From Trebonia sp964581815 (lineage in GTDB: Bacteria; Actinomycetota; Actinomycetes; Streptosporangiales; Streptosporangiaceae): a stretch of DNA of 64,000 nucleotides. This document shows positions 28,529 through 36,906 of this stretch, one piece after another. Location of the stretch: assembly GCA_964581815.1 (NCBI GenBank), contig CAZORE010000003.1:74226-138225 (forward strand), given 5' to 3'. The translations under genes were made by a program, and so were the position numbers. Position 1 is the first letter of the stretch. Each line of letters opens with the position of its first letter. The notes beneath the pieces were generated by a model. The model made no database searches and was not told where the DNA came from. It was given only the letters and a program-made list of their open reading frames with translations.

Positions 28529-29019
28529 CGGGCGGCGCTCTTGGCGGCGAGCACGCTGACGTGCGTTGACTCGCAGGCGGCGATCGACGCGTACAGCTGG
28601 GCGAGGGACGCGGGCGCGGCGGCCAGGCGGTTCACCTGGGCAGTGATCGCGGCCTGCTCGGCGGCGCGGAGCTGGGCGAGCGCGGCGGCCTGGGTGGCGG
28701 CGACCGCGGGCCGCTCCGTCACCGTCGCCGGGACCTGCTTGCCCGGCGGCTCGATGACCCGGGCGCGCAGCTGGGCCAGGTGCGCCTCGTGCTCGGCGCG
28801 CAACGGCGCGAGCGTGGCGGCGAGGCCGGAATACACAGACATCACTTTTGCGTATATCCAGACCAGGTTCTGCTCGGCGGTGACGGCGCGCAGTAGCACT
28901 TGGGTCTGCTGTGACACATGAGGCGGCGCGTCCAACACGGCCGGGCCCTTGCAGGCGCTCAGCGTGAGAAACAAGGGCAAGGTCGGCGACGCGGCGAGCA
29001 ACTGACGCCTTGACAGCAT
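28525..29019 (-). CDS. Lipoprotein partner of the DUF4439 protein
   Basis: A 164-residue protein with a signal peptide MLSRRQLLAASPTLPLFLTL and lipobox LSAC, with SRR suggesting possible Tat export. The mature part is almost wholly helical and Ala/Gln/Glu-rich (EQNLVWIYAKVMSVYSG, HEAHLAQLRARVIEPPG, ACESTHVSVLAA), also a ferritin-like pattern with spaced Glu and His. It is probably an extracytoplasmic four-helix bundle. ATG 29019 gives a clean signal peptide; an upstream ATG at 29034 is possible. It is divergent from rimP with a 113-bp shared promoter region. Confidence 0.75.
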   Translation of the reverse strand: MLSRRQLLAASPTLPLFLTLSACKGPAVLDAPPHVSQQTQVLLRAVTAEQNLVWIYAKVMSVYSGLAATLAPLRAEHEAHLAQLRARVIEPPGKQVPATVTERPAVAATQAAALAQLRAAEQAAITAQVNRLAAAPASLAQLYASIAACESTHVSVLAAKSAAR

Positions 29020-29132
29020 AGTCTCTAAGCATGCCATGGGCGGCGGGTAAGGTCCTTGGCCTATAGGCTGGACCTGGGAAAATATTAACCTTGGTGATAG
29101 CACCAGGAGGGGACGCAGACGAGGAGGTCGAA

Positions 29133-29708
29133 ATGCCCGGTGGCCTTCGCCCCACCGCTGGCCCGGCGGACGACAGGAAGCTGGCTGGCCTGATCGAGCC
29201 TGTGGTCAGCGCCGCCGGGATGGACCTGGAGTCGGTGCGGATAAGCACGGCCGGCAAGCGGCGGGTGCTGCGCGTAGTGGTCGACAGCGACCACGGGCTG
29301 AGCCTGGACGACGCGGCCGACGTGAGCCGTGACCTGTCAATCCTGCTCGACGCGAGCAACGTGCTCGGCGACGTCCCCTACACGCTGGAGGTCTCATCGC
29401 CAGGAGTGGACCGGCCGCTGACCGAGCCGCGGCACTGGCGGCGCGCCCGCGGCCGGCTGGTCCGGGTGAAGGTGACCGGGGAGGGGCCCGTGGAGGGGCG
29501 GGTGCTCGCGGCGGACGCCGACGGCGTAACGCTCGGCCTGGCGGCCGGCGAGCGCAGGTTCCCCTACGTCGACATGGGCGCGGGCAGCGTCCAGGTGGAG
29601 TTCGGCCGTATTCCGGATGCCGAGCTTGACGACTTTAGTGATCCGGAGCTTGACACGGTGCTCACTGACAACACCGGGGACCTTGGAGCTGGCGGCGATG
29701 GACATTGA
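29133..29708 (+). CDS. rimP: Ribosome maturation factor RimP
   Basis: A 191-residue 30S assembly factor. The N-terminal alpha/beta domain includes IEPVVSAAGMDLESVRI and LRVVVDSDHGLSLDDAADVS, with the signature TLEVSSPGVDRPLTEPRHWR. The SH3-like C-terminal domain is followed by an acidic tail. GAGGAGG lies 6 nt before the ATG. It is the first gene of the rimP-nusA-ylxR-infB block; its last 11 bp overlap nusA. Confidence 0.95.
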   Translation: MPGGLRPTAGPADDRKLAGLIEPVVSAAGMDLESVRISTAGKRRVLRVVVDSDHGLSLDDAADVSRDLSILLDASNVLGDVPYTLEVSSPGVDRPLTEPRHWRRARGRLVRVKVTGEGPVEGRVLAADADGVTLGLAAGERRFPYVDMGAGSVQVEFGRIPDAELDDFSDPELDTVLTDNTGDLGAGGDGH

Positions 29709-30726
29709 CCTGAGCGTGCTGCGCAGTCTCGAGAGCGAGAAGGACATCTCCTCGGAGACGGCGCTCAAGGCGATCGAGGACGCGCTGCTGATGGCGTACC
29801 ACAAGACGGACGGCGCCAACCCGGCCGCGCGCGTGGAGGTGGACAGGAAGACCGGCCACGTGACGGTCTGGGCCAAGGAAGACGGCCCGGACGGCACGCC
29901 CGGCCAGGAGTACGACGACACGCCGGCCGGATTCGGCCGGATCGCCGCCACCACCGCCCGGCAGGTCATCCTGCAGCGGCTGCGGGACGTCGAGGACGAG
30001 ATGACGTTCGGCGAGTACGCCGGGCACGAGGGCGACATCGTGGCGGGCGTCATCCAGCAGGGCAAGGACCCCCGCACGGTGCTCGTCGACCTCGGCAAGA
30101 TCGAGGCGATCCTCCCGCTTGCCGAGCAGGTGCCCGGTGAGCGGTACGTGCACGGCGAGCGGATCCGCTGCTACGTGTGGCGGGTGCGCAAAGGGCACCG
30201 CGGCCCGTCGGTGACGCTGTCCCGCACCCACCCGGACCTGGTGCGCAAGCTGTTCGCGCTGGAGGTACCCGAGATCGCGAGCGGAGCGGTGGAGATCGTC
30301 AAGATCGCCCGCGAGGCCGGGCACCGCACCAAGATCGCGGTGCAGTCGCACCAGCAGGGCGTGAACGCCAAGGGCGCCTGCATCGGACCGGTCGGCGCCC
30401 GCGTGCGGAACGTGATGGCCGAGCTGCACGGCGAGAAGATCGACATCGTCGACTACTCCGACGACCCGGCGGAGTTCGTCGCGAACGCCCTGTCGCCCGC
30501 CCGGGTGACCCGCGTCGAGGTGGTTGACCGGGACGCGATGGAGGCGCGGGTCACCGTGCCCGACTACCAGCTGTCCCTCGCCATCGGCAAGGAAGGGCAG
30601 AACGCCCGGCTCGCGGCGAGGCTCACCGGCTGGCGGATCGACATCCGCCCCGACGGCGCGGTGGACGCCGCGCCGCCCGCGCCCCGGACGTCGGCCGCGC
30701 CGGAGGGCGCCGCCGCCGAGGCCTGA
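29698..30726 (+). CDS. nusA: Transcription termination/antitermination factor NusA
   Basis: A 342-residue RNA polymerase-binding protein. It has an N-terminal domain (SVLRSLESEKDISSETALKA), an S1 domain from about residue 115 (AGHEGDIVAGVIQQGKDPRT), then KH1 and KH2 including IGPVGARVRNVMAELHGEKI and LSLAIGKEGQNARLAARLTG. It ends with a short Ala/Pro tail, without the acidic repeats of E. coli NusA, as usual in actinobacteria. Its start overlaps rimP. Confidence 0.96.
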   Translation: MDIDLSVLRSLESEKDISSETALKAIEDALLMAYHKTDGANPAARVEVDRKTGHVTVWAKEDGPDGTPGQEYDDTPAGFGRIAATTARQVILQRLRDVEDEMTFGEYAGHEGDIVAGVIQQGKDPRTVLVDLGKIEAILPLAEQVPGERYVHGERIRCYVWRVRKGHRGPSVTLSRTHPDLVRKLFALEVPEIASGAVEIVKIAREAGHRTKIAVQSHQQGVNAKGACIGPVGARVRNVMAELHGEKIDIVDYSDDPAEFVANALSPARVTRVEVVDRDAMEARVTVPDYQLSLAIGKEGQNARLAARLTGWRIDIRPDGAVDAAPPAPRTSAAPEGAAAEA

Positions 30727-30794
30727 GCGGAGCCGGCTACCGGGTACCTCACTTGCTCCTGCGCGCGCCGTGACGCGGTAGACTTGTCAGGGAC

Positions 30795-31118
30795 ATGACC
30801 GCGCGAGCCGAGCAGCCCGAGCCGGGGAAGAAACCCCTGCGCTCATGCGTTGGCTGCAAAGCGCGTGCGGCGAAGTCCAGTCTGCTTCGCCTCGTGGCGG
30901 CCGGGGACGGCATCGTGCCCGACCCCCAAGCGCGGCGGCCGGGCCGGGGGGCATACCTGCATCCCAGCCTGGAGTGCTTCGAACTGGCGCAGCGGCGCCG
31001 GGCGTTCTCGCGCGCATTGCGCGCACCGGGTTCGCTCAGCACCGCAACGCTGGCTTCGTACCTCAGCACGCAGGACACGACGGAGAACCTGTACGGAAAG
31101 CAGGTCGAGAAGCTATGA
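30795..31118 (+). CDS. ylxR: YlxR/DUF448 RNA-binding protein
   Basis: A 107-residue protein of the YlxR (RnpM-like) family with RSCVGCKARAAKSSLLRLV and GRGAYLHPSLECFELAQRRR, the two conserved motifs of this RNA-binding fold. Relatives bind RNase P RNA or act in transcription. A TAGACT hexamer ends 10 nt before the ATG and a GGGAC sits at the start, so it may have its own promoter in the 68 bp after nusA. Confidence 0.92.
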   Translation: MTARAEQPEPGKKPLRSCVGCKARAAKSSLLRLVAAGDGIVPDPQARRPGRGAYLHPSLECFELAQRRRAFSRALRAPGSLSTATLASYLSTQDTTENLYGKQVEKL

Positions 31119-31181
31119 GCGCTCGATGAGCACAAGGCGATGAACGGCACGAACTGAGGCCGACCCGGAGCACCCTATGCG

Positions 31182-31227
31182 CCGGATCGGCTGATGATCC
31201 GGTTTTGAAGGCCCAACGGGATGGGCC
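31182..31227 (+). terminator. Hairpin plus T-tract in the infB leader, with a second hairpin next to the ribosome binding site
   Basis: CCGGATC (31182-31188) pairs with GATCCGG (31196-31202) and is followed by TTTT, a near-canonical intrinsic terminator that is rare in this GC-rich window. A second stem GGCCCA/TGGGCC (31210-31227) ends just before the GAGGAG that serves infB. This could attenuate infB or end the ylxR transcript. Confidence 0.6.
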
Positions 31228-31242
31228 GGGCAGAGGAGCATA

Positions 31243-34200
31243 GTGGCGAAGGTCCGGGTTTACGAACTCGCGAAGGAGTTCGGGGTAGAGAGCAAGGCCG
31301 TCATGGCCAAGCTCGAATCAATGGGTGAGTTCGTGCGTTCCGCGTCCTCGACGATCGAGGCGCCCGTGGTACGCAAGCTCAAGGAAGCTTTCAATGACGG
31401 CGCCGCCAAGTCTGGCGGCGCCGCGTCCGCGTCCGCGTCAGGTGGCCGTGGCCAGGGCGGCGACCGGCCGCGCGGTGACCGTCCGGCACGGCCCGACGGC
31501 GGCAGCCAGCAGGTCACCGGCGGCCAGGGCGGCCTGCCCGCCGCCGCGCCGGCCGCACCCGTCGCGCCAGCGGCTGACCAGGGCAGCCGGCCGGCGCCGC
31601 GTCCGGTGGCGCCGCGCCCCGTGCCGCAGGTACCCGGTGTCGGCGCGCCCGCGTCGAGCGCCCCGGCCGCGCCCGCCGCTGCCGCGGCGTCGGCCACGGC
31701 CGCGCCGGACGCCGCGCCGGACGCCGCGCCGGCCCGTCCCGCGCAGGCTCCGCGGCCGGGAGCGCCTGCTCCCGGCGGCCAGGGCGGCCAGAACGGTGCC
31801 CCGGCGTCAGCCCCGCGCCCGGGGGCCCCGCGTCCCCCCGCGCCCGCGCGCCCTGGCGGCGCGCCGCAGCAGGGCACCGGCGGCCAGCAAGGCGGCTCCT
31901 ACGGCGCCCCGCGCCCCGGCGGCGCGCCGCGTCCGGCGGGCCCGCGTCCGGCCGGCCCCGGTGCCCCCGGTGGCCCCGGGCAGCGCTCGCCGCGCCCGGC
32001 GGGCCCGCGTCCCGGCAACAACCCGTTCAGCTCGACGGCGAGCGGCATGGGCACCGCGCCCGCCCGTCCCGACCGCGCTGACCGGCCCGCTTACGGCGAC
32101 CGGCCCGACCGTGGCGACCGGCCCGACCGCGGCGACCGGCCTGACCGCGGCGACCGGCCCGCTTACGGCGACCGGCCCGACCGCGGCCCGCGTCCGGCGG
32201 GCCCGGGTGGCTTCGGCGACCGCGGCCCCCGCCCCGGCGGTGACCGCGGCCCGCGTCCGGCCGGTGGCGGCTACGGCGACCGTGGCCCGCGTCCGGCGGG
32301 CCCGGGTGGCTTCGGCGGCGACCGCGGTCCCCGTCCCGGCGGTGACCGTCCCGGCGGTCCTCGTCCCGGCGGTCCGCGTCCCAGCCCGATGAACATGCCG
32401 TCCCGGCCGATGACCGGCGGCGGCCCCGGCGGCGCCGGCGGCCCTGGCGGTCCTCGTCCCGGCGGTCCCGGCGGTCCCGGCGGCGGCCGTGGCCCGCGTC
32501 CCGGCGGCGGTGGCGGCGGCTTCGGCGGCCCGCGTCCCGGCGGCGGCCCTGGCCGCCCGGCCGGCGCGGGCACCGGCGGTCCGCGTCCCGGCGGCGGTGG
32601 CGGCGGCTACGGCGGCCCGCGTCCCGGCGGTGCTCCCGGTGGCGGCGGCCCCGGTGGCGGCGGCACCGGCGGACCGCCTCGTCCCGGTGGCGGCGGCGGC
32701 CGCGGCCGCCCAGGCGGCGGCGGTACGGCCGGCGCGTTCGGCCGTCCCGGCGGCAAGCCGGGCCGTGCCCGCAAGTCGAAGCGGCAGCGCAGGCAAGAGT
32801 TCGACAACATGCAGGCCCCGACGATCGGCGGCGTGCAGGTACCGCGCGGCCAGGGCCAGGTCGTCCGGCTCAGCCGCGGCGCCAGCCTGAGCGACTTCGC
32901 GGACAAGGTCGGCGCGAACCCGGCGAGCCTGGTGCAGGTGCTGTTCCACCTCGGCGAGATGGTCACCGCGACCCAGTCGGTGAACGACGAGACGCTGCAA
33001 CTGCTCGGGGCCGAGCTGAACTACAACGTCCAGGTCGTCTCCCCCGAGGAGGAGGACCGGGAGCTGCTCGAGACGTTCGACATCGAGTTCGGCGACAACG
33101 AGGGCGGCGAGGAGGACCTGGTACCGCGGCCGCCGGTGGTCACGGTCATGGGCCATGTCGACCACGGCAAGACCAAGCTCCTCGACGCGATCAGGCACAC
33201 CAATATCGTCGCCAAGGAGGCGGGCGGCATCACCCAGCACATCGGCGCCTACCAGGTGGCCGCCGAAGTCGACGGTGAAGAGCGCAAGATCACCTTCATC
33301 GACACCCCGGGCCACGAGGCGTTCACCGCCATGCGGGCCCGCGGCGCGCAGACCACCGACCTCGCGGTCCTGGTCGTCGCGGCGGACGACGGCGTAAAGC
33401 CGCAGACCACCGAGGCGCTCAACCACGCGCAGGCGGCCGGCGTGCCGATCGTGGTGGCGGTGAACAAGATCGACAAGGAGGGCGCCGACCCGTCACGGGT
33501 GCGGGCGCAGCTCACCGAGTACGGGCTGATCGCCGAGGAGTTCGGCGGTGACACCCAGTTCGTGGACGTGTCCGCGACCAAGCGGATCGGCCTCGACAAG
33601 CTGCTCGAGGCGATCGTGCTCACCGCGGACGCCGCGCTGGACCTGCGGGCCAACCCGCACCAGGACGCGCAGGGCGTCGCGATCGAGGCGCAGCTCGACA
33701 AGGGCCGCGGCCCGGTGGCGACCGTGCTCGTGCAGCGCGGCACGCTGCACGTCGGTGACTCGATCGTGGCGGGCGAGGCCTACGGCCGCGTCCGGGCCAT
33801 GCTCGACGAGGACGGCAACCAGCTTGCCGAGGCACCCCCGTCGCGCCCGGTGCAGGTCCTCGGCCTCACCGCGGTGCCGAAGGCGGGCGACAACTTCCTC
33901 GTCGTTTCCGACGACCGGATGGCCAGGCAGATCGCCGAGCGCCGCGAGGCGCGCGAGCGGACCGCCCAGTTCGCGCAGCGCCGCCGCCGGGTGACGCTCG
34001 AGGACCTGGAGTCGGTGCTGAAGGCCGGCGAGCGCGAGGAACTGCTGCTGATCATCAAGGGCGACGTGTCCGGCTCGGTGGAAGCCCTGGAGGACGCGCT
34101 GCTCAAGCTCGACGTGGGCGAGGAGGTGTCCCTCCGGGTCATCGGCCGCGGCGTCGGCGCCATCACGCAGGACGACGTGAACCTGGCCATCGCCTCGGAC

Positions 34201-34647
34201 GCGGTGATCATCGGCTTCAACGTCCGGCCGGCCGAGCGGGCGGGCGAGCTCGCCCGGCGCGAGGGCGTGGACATCCGCTACTACTCGATCATCTACCAGG
34301 CGATCGAAGAGATCGAGGCCGCGCTCAAGGGCATGCTCAAGCCCGAGTTCGAGGAGGTCCAGCTCGGCACGGCGGAGGTCCGCGAGCTCTTCAAGGTGCC
34401 GCGCGTCGGCACCGTCGCGGGCTGCCTCGTCCGCTCCGGCACGATCACCCGCAACAGCAAGGCGCGGATCATCAGGGACGGCGTGGTCATCTCCGACAAC
34501 CTCACGGTGGAGTCGCTGCGCCGGTTCAAGGACGACGCGACCGAAGTCCGCGAGGGCTACGAGTGCGGCATCGGCGTCGGCTACAACGACATCCGGATCG
34601 AGGACGTCATCGAGACGTTCGAGATGCGGGAGAAGCCGCGGGCCTGA
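31243..34647 (+). CDS. infB: Translation initiation factor IF-2
   Basis: A 1134-residue initiator-tRNA-binding GTPase. The N-terminal IF2_N helix motif VRVYELAKEFGVESKAVMAK is followed by about 450 residues of Pro/Gly/Arg/Ala-rich disordered sequence. Then come a second IF2_N-like domain (SLSDFADKVGANPASLVQVL) and the G domain: VTVMGHVDHGKTKLLDAI, DTPGHEAFTAM, AVNKIDKEGA. Domains II-IV complete it. The linker contains a run of DRPDRG repeats and long GG/RPG tracts. GTG 31243 follows GAGGAG. Confidence 0.96.
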   Translation: MAKVRVYELAKEFGVESKAVMAKLESMGEFVRSASSTIEAPVVRKLKEAFNDGAAKSGGAASASASGGRGQGGDRPRGDRPARPDGGSQQVTGGQGGLPAAAPAAPVAPAADQGSRPAPRPVAPRPVPQVPGVGAPASSAPAAPAAAAASATAAPDAAPDAAPARPAQAPRPGAPAPGGQGGQNGAPASAPRPGAPRPPAPARPGGAPQQGTGGQQGGSYGAPRPGGAPRPAGPRPAGPGAPGGPGQRSPRPAGPRPGNNPFSSTASGMGTAPARPDRADRPAYGDRPDRGDRPDRGDRPDRGDRPAYGDRPDRGPRPAGPGGFGDRGPRPGGDRGPRPAGGGYGDRGPRPAGPGGFGGDRGPRPGGDRPGGPRPGGPRPSPMNMPSRPMTGGGPGGAGGPGGPRPGGPGGPGGGRGPRPGGGGGGFGGPRPGGGPGRPAGAGTGGPRPGGGGGGYGGPRPGGAPGGGGPGGGGTGGPPRPGGGGGRGRPGGGGTAGAFGRPGGKPGRARKSKRQRRQEFDNMQAPTIGGVQVPRGQGQVVRLSRGASLSDFADKVGANPASLVQVLFHLGEMVTATQSVNDETLQLLGAELNYNVQVVSPEEEDRELLETFDIEFGDNEGGEEDLVPRPPVVTVMGHVDHGKTKLLDAIRHTNIVAKEAGGITQHIGAYQVAAEVDGEERKITFIDTPGHEAFTAMRARGAQTTDLAVLVVAADDGVKPQTTEALNHAQAAGVPIVVAVNKIDKEGADPSRVRAQLTEYGLIAEEFGGDTQFVDVSATKRIGLDKLLEAIVLTADAALDLRANPHQDAQGVAIEAQLDKGRGPVATVLVQRGTLHVGDSIVAGEAYGRVRAMLDEDGNQLAEAPPSRPVQVLGLTAVPKAGDNFLVVSDDRMARQIAERREARERTAQFAQRRRRVTLEDLESVLKAGEREELLLIIKGDVSGSVEALEDALLKLDVGEEVSLRVIGRGVGAITQDDVNLAIASDAVIIGFNVRPAERAGELARREGVDIRYYSIIYQAIEEIEAALKGMLKPEFEEVQLGTAEVRELFKVPRVGTVAGCLVRSGTITRNSKARIIRDGVVISDNLTVESLRRFKDDATEVREGYECGIGVGYNDIRIEDVIETFEMREKPRA
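32080..32187 (+). repeat. 18-nt tandem repeat in the IF-2 linker
   Basis: Six units of GACCGGCCCGACCGCGGC or its variant GACCGGCCCGCTTACGGC code for alternating DRPDRG and DRPAYG hexapeptides. Copy number is likely to vary between strains. Confidence 0.8.
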
Positions 34648-34676
34648 TCACCGCCTAATAAATCAATACCCGGCAA

Positions 34677-34712
34677 CCCGCAGGCCCGATAGCCTCTTAT
34701 CGGGCCTGCGGG
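34677..34712 (+). terminator. Strong hairpin terminator after infB
   Basis: A perfect 15-bp stem (34677-34691 with 34698-34712) and a 6-nt loop, 29 bp after the infB stop codon. No T-tract. Confidence 0.8.
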
Positions 34713-34758
34713 CGGCGGGATCGGGGCACCGCCGCGGATAGCAAACGCCCTATTGCTC

Positions 34759-35055
34759 ATGTATGTAGCTGCGCTGACGCTCGACGTGCTGCTTGGCGAC
34801 GTTCACTCGCTCAAGCAGAAGCGGGGGGTTGTGCGGCCACTCGTGGCCGAGCTGCGCCGCCGCTACCCCGGCGTCGCCGTCGCCGAGACGGGGCATCTCG
34901 ACCTGCATCGGCGCGCAGAAATCGGGGTAGCGGTGGTGTCGGCCACCGCTGGGAACGCCACCCAGCTGCTTGAGGAGTGCGAGCGGATAGTCGCCGCGCA
35001 CCCGGAAATTGAGCTGCTGTCCGCGCGGCAGCGGCTGTACAACGAAGAAGAATGA
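34759..35055 (+). CDS. DUF503 (YlxP-like) protein
   Basis: A 98-residue protein of the DUF503/YlxP family: YVAALTLDVLLGDVHSLKQK, then RRYPGVAVAETGHLDLHRRA and a helical end LLEECERIVAAHPEIELLSAR. The family is small and cytosolic with a ferredoxin-like fold, usually sitting between infB and rbfA as here; its function is unknown. ATG 34759 is used; TTG 34753 would add two residues. A TATTGC hexamer lies just upstream, but the promoter is uncertain. Confidence 0.9.
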   Translation: MYVAALTLDVLLGDVHSLKQKRGVVRPLVAELRRRYPGVAVAETGHLDLHRRAEIGVAVVSATAGNATQLLEECERIVAAHPEIELLSARQRLYNEEE

Positions 35056-35092
35056 CGGCCGTTTCTTCTAACTACCGAGGGAGTGACCGACC

Positions 35093-35572
35093 ATGGAGGA
35101 CGCTCGCACGCGGCGCCTCGCCGAACGGATCGCCAAGATCGTCGCCGAGCTGCTTGAGCGGCGGATCAAGGACCCGAGGCTGGGCTTCGTCACCGTGACC
35201 GAGGCCCGGCTTACCGGCGACCTGCGCGAAGCCAAGGTCTACTACACGGTGCTGGGCGACGCCGTCGAGCGGCAGGAGACGGCCGCCGCGCTGCGCAGCG
35301 CGACCGGCATCATCCGCTCGGAGGTGGGACGGCTGATCGGGCTGCGGCACACCCCCTCACTTGAGTTCATCGCCGACGCGCTGCCGGAGGACGCGCAGCG
35401 GATCGACGAGCTGGTGACGGCGGTCCGTGAGCGGGACGAGGCGCTGGCCCGCGCCCGCGAGGGCGCCCAGTGGGCCGGCGACCCGGACCCGTACAAGAAG
35501 CCGGCCGACGACTGGTCCGACGAGGACGACGACGACTGGGCCGACGGCGACGAGGACGACGAGGACGAGTGA
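35093..35572 (+). CDS. rbfA: Ribosome-binding factor A
   Basis: A 159-residue 30S maturation and cold-adaptation factor with a type II KH fold: RRLAERIAKIVAELLERRIK, then DPRLGFVTVTEARLTGDLRE and VYYTVLGD, ending the fold with RHTPSLEFIADALPEDAQRI. The last 35 residues are very acidic (WSDEDDDDWADGDEDDEDE), longer than in E. coli but common in actinomycetes. Its stop overlaps the truB GTG. Confidence 0.95.
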   Translation: MEDARTRRLAERIAKIVAELLERRIKDPRLGFVTVTEARLTGDLREAKVYYTVLGDAVERQETAAALRSATGIIRSEVGRLIGLRHTPSLEFIADALPEDAQRIDELVTAVRERDEALARAREGAQWAGDPDPYKKPADDWSDEDDDDWADGDEDDEDE

Positions 35573-36609
35573 CCCGGGCGGACGCCTGGCCCTCCGGCCT
35601 GGTCATCGTCGATAAGCCAGGCGGCCTGACCTCGCACGACGTCGTCGCGCGGGTCCGCCGCCTGGCCCGCACCCGCCGTGTCGGGCACGCGGGCACCCTC
35701 GACCCCATGGCGACCGGAGTCCTCGTCGTCGGCATTGAGAAGGCCACCCGGCTGCTCGGCCACCTCATGCTGACCGAGAAGACCTACCACGCCACGATCC
35801 GCCTCGGCCAGGCGACGAGCACCGACGACGCCGAGGGCGAGCCGGCGGGCGGCAGCACCGCCGCCGGGGTCACCAGCGAGGCGCTCGGCGCCGGGATCGC
35901 CAGCCTCACCGGCGAGATCCTGCAGGTGCCGCCGGGAGTCAGCGCGATCAAGGTGAACGGCGAGCGCGCGTACAAGCTCACCCGGGCCGGCGCGGCACCC
36001 GAGCTGGCCGCCCGCCCGGTCACCGTCCGCCAGTTCAGCATCACCGGCACCCGCCGCGACGGTGACCTCCTCGACGTCGGCGCGGTCGTCCGCTGCTCAA
36101 GCGGCACGTACATCCGCGCCCTCGCCCGCGACCTCGGCGCCGCGCTCGGCACCGGCGGCCACCTCACCGCACTGCGCCGCACCGCGGTCGGCCCGTACAC
36201 GATCGGCATGGCGCACACGCTCAAGGACCTGGAAGATCAACAGCAGTCATCAGAACGGGAGCAGGTAAACCCGGCGCTCGCCGCCGTGCTCCTTCCCGGC
36301 CAGGAGCCGCAGGGCACGTCCGCCGCTGCCGCGGAGCCGCCAGCTGCCCAGGGTCCCGGCCGGACACCGGTACCCCCCGCGGTGATCCCCCTGGCCGAGG
36401 CGGCCGCCGCGGCGTTCCCGCGCCTGGACCTGACCGACGATGAGGCCCGCCGCCTGGCCCAGGGCGCCCGCCTGCCGCTCCCACCGGATTTCCCTTCACC
36501 CGCGGACGGTCCGGCCGGGCCGGCCGCCGCGTTCGCCCCCGACGGCAGCTTCGTCGCGCTGGTCGAGGCCGCAGAAGGCCGCCTGCGCTCGCTAGCCGTC
36601 TTCGTCTGA
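35569..36609 (+). CDS. truB: tRNA pseudouridine(55) synthase TruB
   Basis: A 346-residue enzyme making psi55 in the T-loop of tRNAs. SGLVIVDKPGGLTSHDVV is the N-terminal motif, RRVGHAGTLDPMATGVL contains the catalytic Asp, and KTYHATIRLGQATSTDDAEG, then SGTYIRALARDLG complete the core. About 110 residues of Pro/Ala-rich linker and C-terminal domain follow, ending LRSLAVFV. It starts with GTG overlapping the rbfA stop codon. Confidence 0.95.
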   Translation: MTRADAWPSGLVIVDKPGGLTSHDVVARVRRLARTRRVGHAGTLDPMATGVLVVGIEKATRLLGHLMLTEKTYHATIRLGQATSTDDAEGEPAGGSTAAGVTSEALGAGIASLTGEILQVPPGVSAIKVNGERAYKLTRAGAAPELAARPVTVRQFSITGTRRDGDLLDVGAVVRCSSGTYIRALARDLGAALGTGGHLTALRRTAVGPYTIGMAHTLKDLEDQQQSSEREQVNPALAAVLLPGQEPQGTSAAAAEPPAAQGPGRTPVPPAVIPLAEAAAAAFPRLDLTDDEARRLAQGARLPLPPDFPSPADGPAGPAAAFAPDGSFVALVEAAEGRLRSLAVFV

Positions 36610-36630
36610 CCCGGTCCCAACGGCCCCACC

Positions 36631-36730
36631 NNNNNNNNNNNNNNNNNNNNNNNNNNNNNNNNNNNNNNNNNNNNNNNNNNNNNNNNNNNNNNNNNNNNNN
36701 NNNNNNNNNNNNNNNNNNNNNNNNNNNNNN
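36631..36730. other. Assembly gap (100 N)
   Basis: It lies in the truB-potA intergenic region, beginning 21 bp after the truB stop codon. Unknown sequence may be missing here, so a small gene between truB and potA cannot be excluded. Confidence 0.9.
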
Positions 36731-36754
36731 CCCGGCGGAAGGATGCCCGCCGGG
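36731..36754 (+). terminator. Hairpin at the right side of the gap
   Basis: CCCGGCGG (36731-36738) pairs with CCGCCGGG (36747-36754) across an 8-nt loop. It could be the terminator of truB or of something inside the gap. Confidence 0.45.
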
Positions 36755-36875
36755 CACCTCGCCCGCTGGCGTTATCGCGTCGTTGCGCACGCGTGAACTC
36801 TTGTGCATTTCGGATACGAATTCGGTGGAGAGAACGCCGATATTCAACTGTAACCATCGCCAAAGCCGCCAAGCG

Positions 36876-36905
36876 TTGCGTAAACCGTCGAAACGGCTGT
36901 ACAAC
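36876..36905 (+). promoter_or_regulatory. Possible potABCD promoter
   Basis: TTGCGT (36876-36881) and TACAAC (36900-36905) are separated by 18 bp. The start point would fall at or beside the ATG at 36913, again suggesting a leaderless mRNA. The 36775-36906 stretch is lower in GC than its surroundings. Confidence 0.5.
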
Positions 36906-36906
36906 G

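Noticed and set aside
32080..32187. Possible CRISPR-like array in the IF-2 gene
   Set aside because: The 18-nt units are contiguous without spacers and are in-frame coding repeats of the disordered linker.
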